A stretch of DNA of 64,000 nt, taken from Lutimaribacter salitolerans (GTDB lineage: Bacteria; Pseudomonadota; Alphaproteobacteria; Rhodobacterales; Rhodobacteraceae). The stretch lies in NCBI RefSeq assembly GCF_042677865.1, contig NZ_JBHUDD010000059.1, positions 1 to 64,000 of the forward strand. The letters run 5' to 3'. The notes beneath the pieces were generated by a model. It was not told the origin of the DNA, did not search any database, and saw only the letters and a program-made list of their open reading frames with translations. The first letter of the stretch is position 1. The number at the start of each line of letters is the position of its first letter. Shown here piece by piece: positions 41,793 to 50,413 of this stretch. The translations under genes and the position numbers were made by a program.

Positions 41793-41900
41793 TGGCGGGC
41801 TTCCTTCAATTCGACGGATTTTTCCGATCATGCCTGTCGAGCGGTAAAGAACCGGTAACCAACACCCCCCATAGTCCCGGTGATCCAGAACGGAGCAGCC

Positions 41901-44138
41901 ATGATACCCCTGATCCCCCCCATGCCCGGGGCACTGCCCCCGAACGCACCCCCTGCCGGCGGCCCCAGGATGCCGGATGGCCGCGCATTTATGGATGCGT
42001 TTTTGGCGCTGGCAGAGGATGACGCGGACAAACCGACCACCATGACCCTCGCACCGCACGACACCGAAGAGGACGAGCCAAAACCAAAAAACGAACACGC
42101 CGTCGGGTCGGACACCCCGGATGCCAAGCATCAAAACACAGGGCAGGAGCAGCCGGATTTTTCCGCACGGGCACCGAGAATGTCAGGGGCGCGCGCCCGG
42201 GATGCGGATGAATCGCCCCTTCGACCGCATGAAAAAGGCCCGGAAATCGTAGATCCGGTTGGAAACCCGCCCGACACGCCCCCCCGTGGATCGGAAATAC
42301 CCGCAGTCGCCACACAGTCGGCTAGTGTGGCGGCACCGGATCGTCCATCGCCTCAGCCCGCCAGACCCGTCGCTGCGCAACGGGCAGATGCGCCGCGGCA
42401 ACAAACACCCCTTTTGCGCCCCAGGCAATCAAGCCCGCCGCCGCGCGTGGATATACCGGTCGGAGCCGCGCATTGGACAGCGACGATCCCTGCCACACAA
42501 GATCAAAAAACCGGCCATGCCCGGCCTTCCGACGTCCCGGCCCACCACCCTCGCATCGGCGCTTTCACCCCTGCACCCAACCGGCCACCCTCGTCAGAGC
42601 TGGTCAAGGTCGATACTCCCACCGGCGGACGCCCTCCCACCGTACTGAAAACGCCGAACACCACGGGCAGAGGGCCGGGCAAGGTCGATGTGGGCGCCGG
42701 GCCCGTACCTAGCCCTGCTGAGCGCCTTGAAACCAGCCAGACAGTCGCGCCCCAGTCGCGCAGCGTATTGACCCAAGACACTGTTACTCCGACCATCAAG
42801 GGCGTGGATCAACCTGCCGAAACCCCTTCGCCGGGCCAACGCCTCGCAACTCAGGCGCAGCTTCACCCTTCTGCAACATCAACCGTGCGCAAGGCGGTCG
42901 AACCCGATCGCGCCGCCCGCGGTTCTGTTCCGCGTTCCGCAGGTGAGGTCAATTTACCGCTGACAGCAAACCCGGGCATGACTGTCGAACCCGACCCGTC
43001 CACGGTTGCCCGATCGGCGCCGAACAGCGCAGAAACAATCAGACGTGACCTGCCGACACGTGATCAGATGCCTGATGCACCAGCTCTGGCCGAGCCGCGA
43101 CCTGCACCCGACCCCAGTGCCCCATCCAGGATGGCAGAAGCGGTTCCGCCCGACCCACGCCCGCAACTCTCGGCACAGGGTGACGTGCGGGACCAGTCCC
43201 GTGCTGGCACGGTCGGGTCGCCACACGGAAGGCCCTTGCCAGAACGGGGCATCCCGAATGCCGCGCCCATACAGCCAGAGTCGCTGAACGTCACCGTGGC
43301 GGCTCCTCGGCAAGCCCCGGCGCAGTTGATGGCCGGTGTGTTCGACCCGCTGCAGCGAACGGCCGTGCAACCTGAATCGACGCAACCCTCCGTTGGACCC
43401 CAGCCGCTGCTTTCGGCAGGCAGCCCCCCACAGGAGTCCATCAGGCCACAACCACCAGGCCCGGACCGGCCAATCCAGCCCGAATTCCCGCCGCACCCAA
43501 CGGCCCCGCGTGACCTGTCGAGCCGCGCCACCGCAGCCACGCGGCCGCAGCCCTATACTGTCGGGCAGGTGCCCCTTGCCATGCCGCAGACCGGTGCGAC
43601 AAGCCGGCGGGAAGGGACCGGTCCTCTCGCGCCTGATGAGGACAGGCTTGTCACCGGATCAATTGGCATCGCAGATGGCCCGGCCGAACGCGCTGCTCTT
43701 ACCGCTTCCGCGCCGTCCATCGACCCTGCATCGCGACCGGGCACCGCCGCCATGGGTCAGCAGATCGCCCGCCAGATCGCCGATGCCGTGCCGCGCAATG
43801 GCGATGCGGCGCTGGAAATCACCTTGCATCCCGAAGAACTGGGGCGTCTGAAACTGACCCTTGTGTCGGGCGAGGGCGTGCCGGTGCTGCATGTTCTGGC
43901 GGACCGGCCCGATACGATGGACCTGATCCGCCGCCATATCGACCTGCTGACGCGGGAATTCGCGGCGCAGGGCTTTGCCGGGCTGGATGTCGCGCTGGGC
44001 CAGGACCGCCGCGCGCAAGGCCAGTCACGGGGTCAGTCTGCGGCCTCCGGACCCGATGCGGCGCTGACCGCTGCCGACCCCGCCCCAACCCCGCGCCCCG
44101 CGATCTCGCAGGGTGGCGGCCTTGATATCCGTCTGTAA
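41901..44138 (+). CDS. fliK: flagellar hook-length control protein FliK
   Basis: A 745-aa protein. The first ~600 residues are low-complexity and extended, rich in Pro, Ala, Arg, Thr and Gln, with almost no hydrophobic core. The C-terminal Flg_hook domain (about 615-715) is clear: AALEITLHPEELGRLKLTLVSGEGVPVLHVLADRPDTMDLIRRHIDLL (key L-x-P-E-x-L-G-x-L-x-L and a following helix). It measures hook length and triggers FlhB switching. ATG at 41901 follows GGAG with 5-nt spacing; an ATG seven codons earlier exists. It is longer than many FliK proteins. Confidence 0.85.
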   Translation: MIPLIPPMPGALPPNAPPAGGPRMPDGRAFMDAFLALAEDDADKPTTMTLAPHDTEEDEPKPKNEHAVGSDTPDAKHQNTGQEQPDFSARAPRMSGARARDADESPLRPHEKGPEIVDPVGNPPDTPPRGSEIPAVATQSASVAAPDRPSPQPARPVAAQRADAPRQQTPLLRPRQSSPPPRVDIPVGAAHWTATIPATQDQKTGHARPSDVPAHHPRIGAFTPAPNRPPSSELVKVDTPTGGRPPTVLKTPNTTGRGPGKVDVGAGPVPSPAERLETSQTVAPQSRSVLTQDTVTPTIKGVDQPAETPSPGQRLATQAQLHPSATSTVRKAVEPDRAARGSVPRSAGEVNLPLTANPGMTVEPDPSTVARSAPNSAETIRRDLPTRDQMPDAPALAEPRPAPDPSAPSRMAEAVPPDPRPQLSAQGDVRDQSRAGTVGSPHGRPLPERGIPNAAPIQPESLNVTVAAPRQAPAQLMAGVFDPLQRTAVQPESTQPSVGPQPLLSAGSPPQESIRPQPPGPDRPIQPEFPPHPTAPRDLSSRATAATRPQPYTVGQVPLAMPQTGATSRREGTGPLAPDEDRLVTGSIGIADGPAERAALTASAPSIDPASRPGTAAMGQQIARQIADAVPRNGDAALEITLHPEELGRLKLTLVSGEGVPVLHVLADRPDTMDLIRRHIDLLTREFAAQGFAGLDVALGQDRRAQGQSRGQSAASGPDAALTAADPAPTPRPAISQGGGLDIRL

Positions 44139-44149
44139 GGAGACCCCAG

Positions 44150-44821
44150 ATGACCGAACTTTCCGGCATACAGCCCGCGTTTTCAGCCGCGTCGGCAAGC
44201 CAAAGCACGCCCTCTGTCGGGGCAAAGGCCACGCTCAGTTCTGATTTCGAGACGTTTCTGAAAATGCTGACCGTGCAGATGCAGAATCAGGACCCTCTGA
44301 ACCCGGTCGATTCGTCGGATTACGCGGTGCAACTGGCCACGTTTTCCTCGGTCGAGCAGCAGGTGCTGACCAACGATCTGCTGGGCACTCTGGTCGGCCA
44401 GTCCGGCGCTGGGCTGGACAAGCTGGCCAATTGGGTCGGGATGGAGGTGCGCGTGCCCGGCACCGCCAGCTTTGATGGCAAGCCCATCGCGGTCTGGGCC
44501 GAACCTGCGCCGGGGGCCGATCGCGCCTTTCTGGTGGCACGTGACAGCTACGGAAACGAGATCACGCGCCACCGCGTCGCAGGCGATGGCGGTCGGCAGG
44601 ACTGGTCGGGCAACCTTGAGGCGGGGGGCACCGCGCTGCATGGCACCTACACGTTCGAGGTGGAAAGCCAGACCGCCGATGGCACCGTGATCGACAGACG
44701 GCCGGCAGAAATCTACACCACGGTGGTCGAGGTGCAAAGCACTCCGCGTGGCCTGCGACTGGTCACTGGCGGTGGCGATCTGGTCGCGGCCAGCGCGGTG
44801 ACGGCCCTGCGCCAGCCCTGA
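44150..44821 (+). CDS. flgD: flagellar hook-capping protein FlgD
   Basis: A 223-aa hook cap scaffold. N-terminal FlgD motif: FETFLKMLTVQMQNQDPLNPVDSSDYAVQLATFSSVEQQVLTNDLL (key F-L-x-L-L-x-x-Q-x-x-x-Q-D-P-x-x-P). The C-terminal half is the Ig/tudor-like FlgD domain with GNEITRHRVAGDGGRQDWSGNLEAGG. It caps growing hook while FlgE polymerises, and is discarded afterwards. It starts 11 nt after fliK, typical of this pair. Confidence 0.95.
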   Translation: MTELSGIQPAFSAASASQSTPSVGAKATLSSDFETFLKMLTVQMQNQDPLNPVDSSDYAVQLATFSSVEQQVLTNDLLGTLVGQSGAGLDKLANWVGMEVRVPGTASFDGKPIAVWAEPAPGADRAFLVARDSYGNEITRHRVAGDGGRQDWSGNLEAGGTALHGTYTFEVESQTADGTVIDRRPAEIYTTVVEVQSTPRGLRLVTGGGDLVAASAVTALRQP

Positions 44822-44888
44822 TGCTTGTTCCGCAGGCGGAATGGCAGTAGCGTCCTGCGCTGATGCCAGCCGACCGGAATGACCCAGC

Positions 44889-45767
44889 GTGACCAGACCT
44901 GCCCCATGCTGTCCGCCCATGGCGGACGACCCGGCCTTGCGCGGGTGGGTGACGCAGAACGCCGCGTGGCACCCGTTGCCCGGTGGGCGCACCAACGACC
45001 TCTGGCGCGTCGTGACGTCGGACTGCGCGCTGGTGGTCAAACTCTATCGCCCGGCACAGGCCTCGCCTCTTTTTCCCAACGATCCGGTGGCCGAGGCTGC
45101 CGCCTTGCGGCATCTGCATGGTCGGGGTCTGGCGCCCGCTTTCGTGGCGCTGGTGGACACGCAATACGGCACCTGTCTGATCTATCGCCATGTGACCGGC
45201 GCACCGGGGGCTGTTGCGCCTGCCGATCTGGGCCGGGTTCTGGCGCGGCTGCATCGCACAACACCCCCGGCCGGGTTGCGACGCATCCCTGCGGGCAGCG
45301 CCGCGATACTGGCGCAGGGTGACCGGATGCTGGCGGCCTGCACCGGTGCGGGTGATCTGTTGCAGCTCAGGCCCGCCATCGACCTGCCCGCCGCCGATCC
45401 GGTGTTCCTGCACGGCGATCCGGTGCCCGCCAATGTGATCGCCACTGCCGATGGTCCTGTCCTGATCGACTGGCAATGCCCCGCGATCGGTGACCCGCTC
45501 GAGGATCTGGGGCTGGCCCTGTCACCGGCCATGCACCATCTGTATGGCATGGGGCCGCTGACCGCCGCGGCGCGCGATGCGCTGCTGGCGGGCTATGCAA
45601 ATCCGGCGGTCGCGCACAGGTATCGCGCGATGGCCCCTGCGCTGCACTGGCGCATGGCGGCCTATTGCCATTGGCGATTGCAGCATCGCGGTCACACCGG
45701 GCAGGACGAAACCGCCCTGCGGCTGGAGGTCGAGGCGCTGAAAGCCGCCGCTCAGTCCAGCAGATAG
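44889..45767 (+). CDS. aminoglycoside/choline-kinase-like phosphotransferase
   Basis: A 292-aa APH-fold kinase. The Gly-rich N-lobe (HPLPGGRTNDLWRVV) and the Lys (LVVKLYR at about 55) bind ATP. The Brenner-like catalytic loop is FLHGDPVPANVI (H-G-D-x-x-x-x-N), and the metal-binding DWQ is in VLIDWQCPAIGDPLEDLG. The substrate is unknown; choline/ethanolamine-type or thiamine-type small molecules are possible, and antibiotic resistance should not be inferred. GTG at 44889 is used; ATG at 44919 is an alternative with a poorer ribosome site. Its end overlaps the convergent ubiB end by 16 nt. Confidence 0.8.
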   Translation: MTRPAPCCPPMADDPALRGWVTQNAAWHPLPGGRTNDLWRVVTSDCALVVKLYRPAQASPLFPNDPVAEAAALRHLHGRGLAPAFVALVDTQYGTCLIYRHVTGAPGAVAPADLGRVLARLHRTTPPAGLRRIPAGSAAILAQGDRMLAACTGAGDLLQLRPAIDLPAADPVFLHGDPVPANVIATADGPVLIDWQCPAIGDPLEDLGLALSPAMHHLYGMGPLTAAARDALLAGYANPAVAHRYRAMAPALHWRMAAYCHWRLQHRGHTGQDETALRLEVEALKAAAQSSR

Positions 45768-47287
45768 ATCAGCGCGGCCATTGCCACCGCCCCGCCCGAT
45801 GCGCTCAGCCCCGCACCCAGCCACAAAAGCCACGTTTCGCGTGTCGCGGGCGGTTCGGGCGGCAGCGCCTGCCGGATCAGCGCCGCCTCGACCAGACCGG
45901 GCAGGCGCGGGCCGAACCGGGCCAGCACCATCGCCGTCTTGCCCAGATCGCGCGCCAGCGCCTTTGGTCCGATGGATTGGCGGATGTAATTCTCGACGAC
46001 CGGCTGCGCCACTTTCCAGATGTTGATCTGCGGGTTCAGCGACCGCGCCACCCCTTCGACCACCACCATGGTGCGTTGCAGCAGGATCAGCTCGGTCCGG
46101 GTTTCCATGCCGAACCGTTCCGTCACCTCGAACAGGTAGCTCAGCAAGCGGCCCATCGACACCTTGGTGGCATCCAGCCCGAAAATCGGCTCGCCCACCG
46201 CACGCAGCGCGCGGGCGAACTCGTCGACATCCTGGTCGGCGGGCACGTATCCCGCCTCGAAATGCACCTCGGCGACGCGTTTGTAATCCTTGCGGATGAA
46301 GCCATACAGGATCTCGGCATAGACGCGGCGGGTGTATTCGTCGATATGGCCCATGATCCCGAAATCATAGGCGATGATGTCGCCATCGGGGGCCACCTTG
46401 AGGTTGCCCTGATGCATGTCGGCGTGAAAGAAACCGTCGCGCAGCGCGTGGTTCAGGAACAGTTGCAGCACCCGTTCGCCCAGCACCGCGCGGTCATGCC
46501 CGGCCGCGTCCAGCGCCGCGTTGTCGCCCATCGGCTGCCCCTCGGCCCAGCCCATGGTCATCACCCGTCGGCCCGAATGGGGCCATTTGATCTCGGGCAG
46601 GGTAAAGCCTTCGTCATTGGCGGTGTTGGCGGCGAACTCGCTGGCCGAGGATGCCTCGAGCCGCAGGTCAAGCTCGCCCATGACCACGCCCTCGAAATGG
46701 GTGATCACATCCATCGGGCGCAAGCGTCGCGCCTTGGGGCCCAGCAGTTCGATCACCGTGGCGGCCAGGTAGAAGGCGTCGATATCCTTGCGAAAGGCGC
46801 GTTCGATGCCGGGACGCAGCACCTTGATCGCCACCGCCTCGCCGGTGTCGCGCACCCGCGCCTTGTGCACCTGCGCGATCGAGGCTGCGGCGACAGGCTC
46901 GCTGATCTCCATGAAAATGTCGTCGGCAGGCACGCCAAGCTCGGTTTCGATGCTGCGCTTGGCCTCGGCCAGCGAGAAGGGTGGCAGCTTGTCCTGCAGC
47001 ACCCGCAACTGGTTGGCCAGCTCGTCGCCCACCACGTCGGGCCGGGTCGAGAGCACCTGACCGAACTTGATATAGGCCGGGCCCAGCGCCGACAGCGCCC
47101 GGGTGGCGGGCGGCATGCCCGGATCGCCCTTGTAGCCCAGCCAGCGAAACGGCCAGACCACGCCGCGCAACACGATGCGCAGGGGGCGCGGCGCGTCCAG
47201 CGCATCCATCACCGCGCGCATCGCACCCGTGCGCTCCAGCGTGGCGCCGGTGCGGATCAACCGCCAGAGGTTGTGGGGTCCGCGCAT
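45752..47287 (-). CDS. ubiB: ubiquinone biosynthesis atypical kinase UbiB
   Basis: A 511-aa ABC1/UbiB/ADCK-family protein needed for ubiquinone biosynthesis, possibly by an ATPase function that handles membrane-bound intermediates. The family KxGQ motif appears as YIKFGQVLSTRPD (about 71-83). The kinase core follows (EPVAAASIAQVHKA, AIKVLRPG, HADMHQGNLKV and YDFGIMG as catalytic and metal loops). The C-terminus has two hydrophobic helices (about 465-510), the membrane anchor. Normal length. Its ATG overlaps the ubiE stop by one base. Confidence 0.95.
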   Translation of the reverse strand: MRGPHNLWRLIRTGATLERTGAMRAVMDALDAPRPLRIVLRGVVWPFRWLGYKGDPGMPPATRALSALGPAYIKFGQVLSTRPDVVGDELANQLRVLQDKLPPFSLAEAKRSIETELGVPADDIFMEISEPVAAASIAQVHKARVRDTGEAVAIKVLRPGIERAFRKDIDAFYLAATVIELLGPKARRLRPMDVITHFEGVVMGELDLRLEASSASEFAANTANDEGFTLPEIKWPHSGRRVMTMGWAEGQPMGDNAALDAAGHDRAVLGERVLQLFLNHALRDGFFHADMHQGNLKVAPDGDIIAYDFGIMGHIDEYTRRVYAEILYGFIRKDYKRVAEVHFEAGYVPADQDVDEFARALRAVGEPIFGLDATKVSMGRLLSYLFEVTERFGMETRTELILLQRTMVVVEGVARSLNPQINIWKVAQPVVENYIRQSIGPKALARDLGKTAMVLARFGPRLPGLVEAALIRQALPPEPPATRETWLLWLGAGLSASGGAVAMAALIYLLD

Positions 47288-48039
47288 CAGATCTTCCAGC
47301 CGGAGTGCAGGCAGGCGATCCCCATGGACAGGTTGCGATACTTGGCATTGCCGAATCCCGCCGCGCGCACCATCCCCAGGAACGTGTCCTGATCGGGGAA
47401 CTTGCGAATGGATTCGACCAGATACTGATAGCTGTCGCGATCGCGCGCGATCACCTGCCCCATGCGCGGAATGATGTTGAACGAATACAGGTCATAGACC
47501 TTCTGCATGATCTCGTTCGGGATCTGGCTGAACTCCAGCACCATCAGACGCCCGCCGGGGCGCAGCACGCGGAACGCCTCGTTCAGCGCCTCTTGCGGGC
47601 GGGTCACGTTGCGGATGCCAAAGCTGATCGTGTAGGTGTCAAACGTGTTGTCGGCAAAGGGCAGGGCCATCGCATCGCCCACAACCCAATCCAGGTTGTC
47701 GGCCTGCTGTTCGGCCTCGGCCCGCTTGCGGCCCTCGATCAGCATCGGCTCGGTCAGGTCCAGCACGGTGGCATGGGCGCGGCCTGCCCGCTTGAGGTAG
47801 CGAAAGGCGATATCGCCCGTCCCGCCCGCCACGTCCAGCAGCCTTGTGCCGGGGCGCGGGGCCAGCCAGTCCATCATCGCATCCTTCCAGATGCGGTGGA
47901 TGCCAAAGCTCATCGCGTCGTTCATCACGTCGTATTTCGAGGCCACCGACCCGAACACGCCGCGCACGCGCCCGGCCTTTTCGGATTCGGGGATGTCCGT
48001 GAACCCGAAATGGGTGGTTTTCTGGGTCTCGTCGCTCAT
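47287..48039 (-). CDS. ubiE: ubiquinone/menaquinone C-methyltransferase UbiE
   Basis: A 250-aa SAM-dependent methyltransferase that adds the ring C-methyl in ubiquinone synthesis. Motif I is LLDVAGGTGDIAFRY (about 70-84), family signature YDVMNDAMSFGIHRIWKD (about 35-52), and the later block SFGIRNVTRPQEALNEAFRVLRPGGRLMVLEFS is typical (key R-N-V and F-R-V-L-x-P-G-G). Length is normal. It is coupled to ubiB in a ubiE-ubiB operon and is divergent from mutM over an 88-nt gap. Confidence 0.97.
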   Translation of the reverse strand: MSDETQKTTHFGFTDIPESEKAGRVRGVFGSVASKYDVMNDAMSFGIHRIWKDAMMDWLAPRPGTRLLDVAGGTGDIAFRYLKRAGRAHATVLDLTEPMLIEGRKRAEAEQQADNLDWVVGDAMALPFADNTFDTYTISFGIRNVTRPQEALNEAFRVLRPGGRLMVLEFSQIPNEIMQKVYDLYSFNIIPRMGQVIARDRDSYQYLVESIRKFPDQDTFLGMVRAAGFGNAKYRNLSMGIACLHSGWKI

Positions 48040-48127
48040 GGGGCTTGCCGTTCCTTTGCCTGTGCCCTTCTTATAGGGCGCTGAGGGGGCGCTGCAATGC
48101 GCCCTTCTGTCTTACAGGAGTATGTGC

Positions 48128-48979
48128 ATGCCCGAACTGCCCGAGGTTGAAACCGTCCGAAGGGGGCTTGCCCCGGTGATGGAAGGGGCGGTGATCGCGC
48201 GCGCGGATGTCAACCGCCCCGACCTGCGCTGGCCGTTTCCGCCCGACATGGGCCCGCGGCTGACCGGTCGGCGGGTGCAGGCGCTGCGGCGGCGGTCGAA
48301 ATACATTCTGGCCGATCTCGATTCGGGGGAAACCCTGCTGATCCACCTTGGGATGTCGGGGCGGATGCTGGTGTCCGGCGATCCCTTGGGCATTTTTGTG
48401 CACGAACACCCGGCAACGGAAAAGCACGATCACGTCGTGTTTCACATGGCCAACGGCGCGCGCGTCACCTTCAACGACCCGCGCCGCTTTGGCGCGATGG
48501 ACATGATGCCGACCGCCGGGGCCGACACCCACAAACTGTTGGCGGCCCTCGGGCCCGAACCGCTGGGCAACGGGTTCAGCGAGCCGCATCTGGTGGCGGC
48601 GTTGCGCGGGCGCAACACGCCGGTCAAGGCGGCGCTGCTGGATCAGCATGTCGTGGCCGGTCTGGGAAATATCTATGTGTGCGAGGCACTTTACCGGGCC
48701 CGTATCCATCCGGCGCGCAAGGCCGGGCGCATCTCGGCGGCGCGGGTGGCATCGCTGGTGCCGATCATCCGGCAGGTGTTGACGGATGCCATCGCGGCAG
48801 GCGGATCATCCCTGCGCGATTTCCGGCAGGCCGATGGTGAACTGGGGTATTTCCAGCACGCTTTCGATGTCTATGGCCGCGAGGGTCAGCCCTGCCGCAC
48901 ACCCGGCTGTCAGGCCAGGATCGCGCGCATCGTGCAATCGGGCCGATCCAGCTTCTACTGCACGTCATGTCAAAGATAG
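48128..48979 (+). CDS. mutM: formamidopyrimidine-DNA glycosylase MutM (Fpg)
   Basis: A 283-aa DNA glycosylase/AP lyase removing 8-oxoguanine and formamidopyrimidines. The N-terminal MPELPEVETVRRGL provides the catalytic Pro2 and Glu3 after Met removal. Lys in RRRSKYILADL and the H2TH region (DQHVVAGLGNIYVCEALYRARIHP) are present. The C-terminal zinc finger is CRTPGCQARIAR...YCTSCQR (four Cys). ATG at 48128 gives the exact family start after AGGAG at 48116. MutT at 163-561 is a second anti-8-oxoG enzyme in the window, though far away. Confidence 0.97.
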   Translation: MPELPEVETVRRGLAPVMEGAVIARADVNRPDLRWPFPPDMGPRLTGRRVQALRRRSKYILADLDSGETLLIHLGMSGRMLVSGDPLGIFVHEHPATEKHDHVVFHMANGARVTFNDPRRFGAMDMMPTAGADTHKLLAALGPEPLGNGFSEPHLVAALRGRNTPVKAALLDQHVVAGLGNIYVCEALYRARIHPARKAGRISAARVASLVPIIRQVLTDAIAAGGSSLRDFRQADGELGYFQHAFDVYGREGQPCRTPGCQARIARIVQSGRSSFYCTSCQR

Positions 48980-49044
48980 CTTGAACCGGGGCGCAAGGGT
49001 GGTAATCGTGTCGGACTAAGCGAAACAAGCGAAAGCGAAACTTC

Positions 49045-49821
49045 ATGGCCTATGAGACGATCATCGTCGAAGTAGAAGACCACGTCGCCCTCATCAAACT
49101 CAACCGTCCTGATGCAATGAATGCCCTCAACGGCCAGTTGCTGAGCGAGCTGGCGGATGCGTTGTCGGCGGCGCAGGACAATGACAAGGTGCGCTGCATC
49201 GTGATCACCGGCAGTGAAAAGGCATTCGCCGCCGGGGCCGACATCAAGATGATGAGCGACAAGAGCTTTGTCGACGTGTTTGCAGGTGACCTTTTCACCA
49301 CCGAAACCGAGGCCATCGCCCGGGTGCGCAAGCCGATGATCGCAGCGGTCTCGGGCTATGCGCTGGGCGGCGGCTGCGAACTGGCCATGATGTGCGATTT
49401 CATCATCGCCTCGGACACGGCCAAGTTCGGACAGCCCGAAATCAACCTCGGCGTCATGGCCGGCATCGGCGGCACCCAGCGCCTGACCCGCGCCATCGGC
49501 AAGGCCAAGGCGATGGACATGAACCTGACCGGGCGATTCATGGACGCCGAAGAGGCCGAGCGCGCGGGCCTGGTCAGCCGCATCGTGCCCTGCAAGGAGC
49601 TGATGAAGGAAACCATGGCCGCCGCGGGCAAGATCGCCGAGAAATCGATGATCACGGCGATGGCGGTCAAGGAATCCGTGAACCGCTCGTTCGAGACCTC
49701 TCTGCGCGAAGGGATGCTGTTCGAACGCCGGATGTTCCACGCGCTGTTCGCCACCGATGACCAGACGGAAGGCATGGCTGCCTTTCTGGAAAAACGCACC
49801 GCGCAGTTCCGCGACCGCTAA
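49045..49821 (+). CDS. enoyl-CoA hydratase (crotonase family)
   Basis: A 258-aa crotonase-family enzyme, expected to hydrate trans-2-enoyl-CoA to 3-hydroxyacyl-CoA in beta-oxidation. The oxyanion-hole segments are AFAAGADIKMM (about 60-70) and GYALGGGCELAMMCD (104-118). The two catalytic glutamates are Glu112 and Glu132 (FGQPEINLGVMAGIGGTQRL). This matches short-chain enoyl-CoA hydratase (FadB1/PaaF/Ech type); the exact pathway is not clear from context. It is a stand-alone gene with its own terminator, between mutM and rpsT. Confidence 0.92.
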   Translation: MAYETIIVEVEDHVALIKLNRPDAMNALNGQLLSELADALSAAQDNDKVRCIVITGSEKAFAAGADIKMMSDKSFVDVFAGDLFTTETEAIARVRKPMIAAVSGYALGGGCELAMMCDFIIASDTAKFGQPEINLGVMAGIGGTQRLTRAIGKAKAMDMNLTGRFMDAEEAERAGLVSRIVPCKELMKETMAAAGKIAEKSMITAMAVKESVNRSFETSLREGMLFERRMFHALFATDDQTEGMAAFLEKRTAQFRDR

Positions 49822-49848
49822 GGCGCGTCTGCCGCGCATGGGCCCGAA

Positions 49849-49879
49849 CCCCGCCCCGGTTTCCGGTGGCGGGGTCTTT
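49849..49879 (+). terminator. intrinsic terminator after enoyl-CoA hydratase gene
   Basis: A perfect 7-bp stem, CCCCGCC (49849-49855) with GGCGGGG (49868-49874), a 12-nt loop, followed by TCTTT. Confidence 0.75.
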
Positions 49880-50092
49880 CATGCGTGGCCGTCTGCACGG
49901 GATGTGTATGGTTTGTGCATGGCTCGTGCCCGGCGTTTTTGCGGTTTTCTTTCGCGGCGGAATACGCTATGCGCCATCGCCATACATGCGTGTGCAGCCC
50001 GCTCTGGCTCGAATCGAACCGGCCTTCTGGCTGCCGGGTCGGGTTTGCATTGCAAGACACATATCGAACCCGAAAGACAAAGGTCAGACATC

Positions 50093-50356
50093 ATGGCAAA
50101 TACGCCCCAGTCCAAGAAACGCGCCCGCCAGAACGAACGCCGCACCGCCGTAAACAAGGCGCGCCGCTCGCGCATCCGCACATTCCTGCGCAAGGTCGAA
50201 GAGGCCATCGCCTCGGGCGACAAGGAAGTCGCAACCGCAGCCCTGCGCGCCGCCCAGCCTGAACTGATGCGCGGCGTGACCAAGGGCGTGTTCCACAAGA
50301 ACACCGCCTCGCGCAAGATTTCGCGCCTGTCGGCACGGGTCAAGGCGCTCGGCTGA
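50093..50356 (+). CDS. rpsT: 30S ribosomal protein S20
   Basis: An 87-aa basic protein binding 16S rRNA in the small subunit. Begins MANTPQSKKRARQNERRTAVN, the highly conserved S20 start, and ends KGVFHKNTASRKISRLSARVKALG. ATG at 50093 is fixed by that start; the open frame extends far upstream without homology. Adjacent to dnaA, as commonly seen in Rhodobacterales and other alphaproteobacteria. Followed by a strong terminator. The 271-nt gap from the enoyl-CoA hydratase gene probably holds its promoter. Confidence 0.97.
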   Translation: MANTPQSKKRARQNERRTAVNKARRSRIRTFLRKVEEAIASGDKEVATAALRAAQPELMRGVTKGVFHKNTASRKISRLSARVKALG

Positions 50357-50381
50357 CGTTTGCCGCACAGCACCGGTTTTT

Positions 50382-50413
50382 AAAGGGCGTTGCAGTTTTG
50401 CAGCGCCTTTTTT
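50382..50413 (+). terminator. intrinsic terminator after rpsT
   Basis: Stem of about 12 bp (AAAGGGCGTTGCA against TGCAGCGCCTTTT, with a G-U pair and one mismatch), a 4-nt loop, and six T at 50408-50413. It starts 26 nt after the rpsT stop. Confidence 0.85.

Noticed and set aside
41825..41875. TTAC-N7-TTAC in the flgJ/fliK gap as a CtrA site
   Set aside because: Two mismatches from consensus, too weak alone.
49822..50092. GGCTCGAATCGAACC in the gap before rpsT as part of a tRNA
   Set aside because: No acceptor or anticodon stems can be drawn around it.
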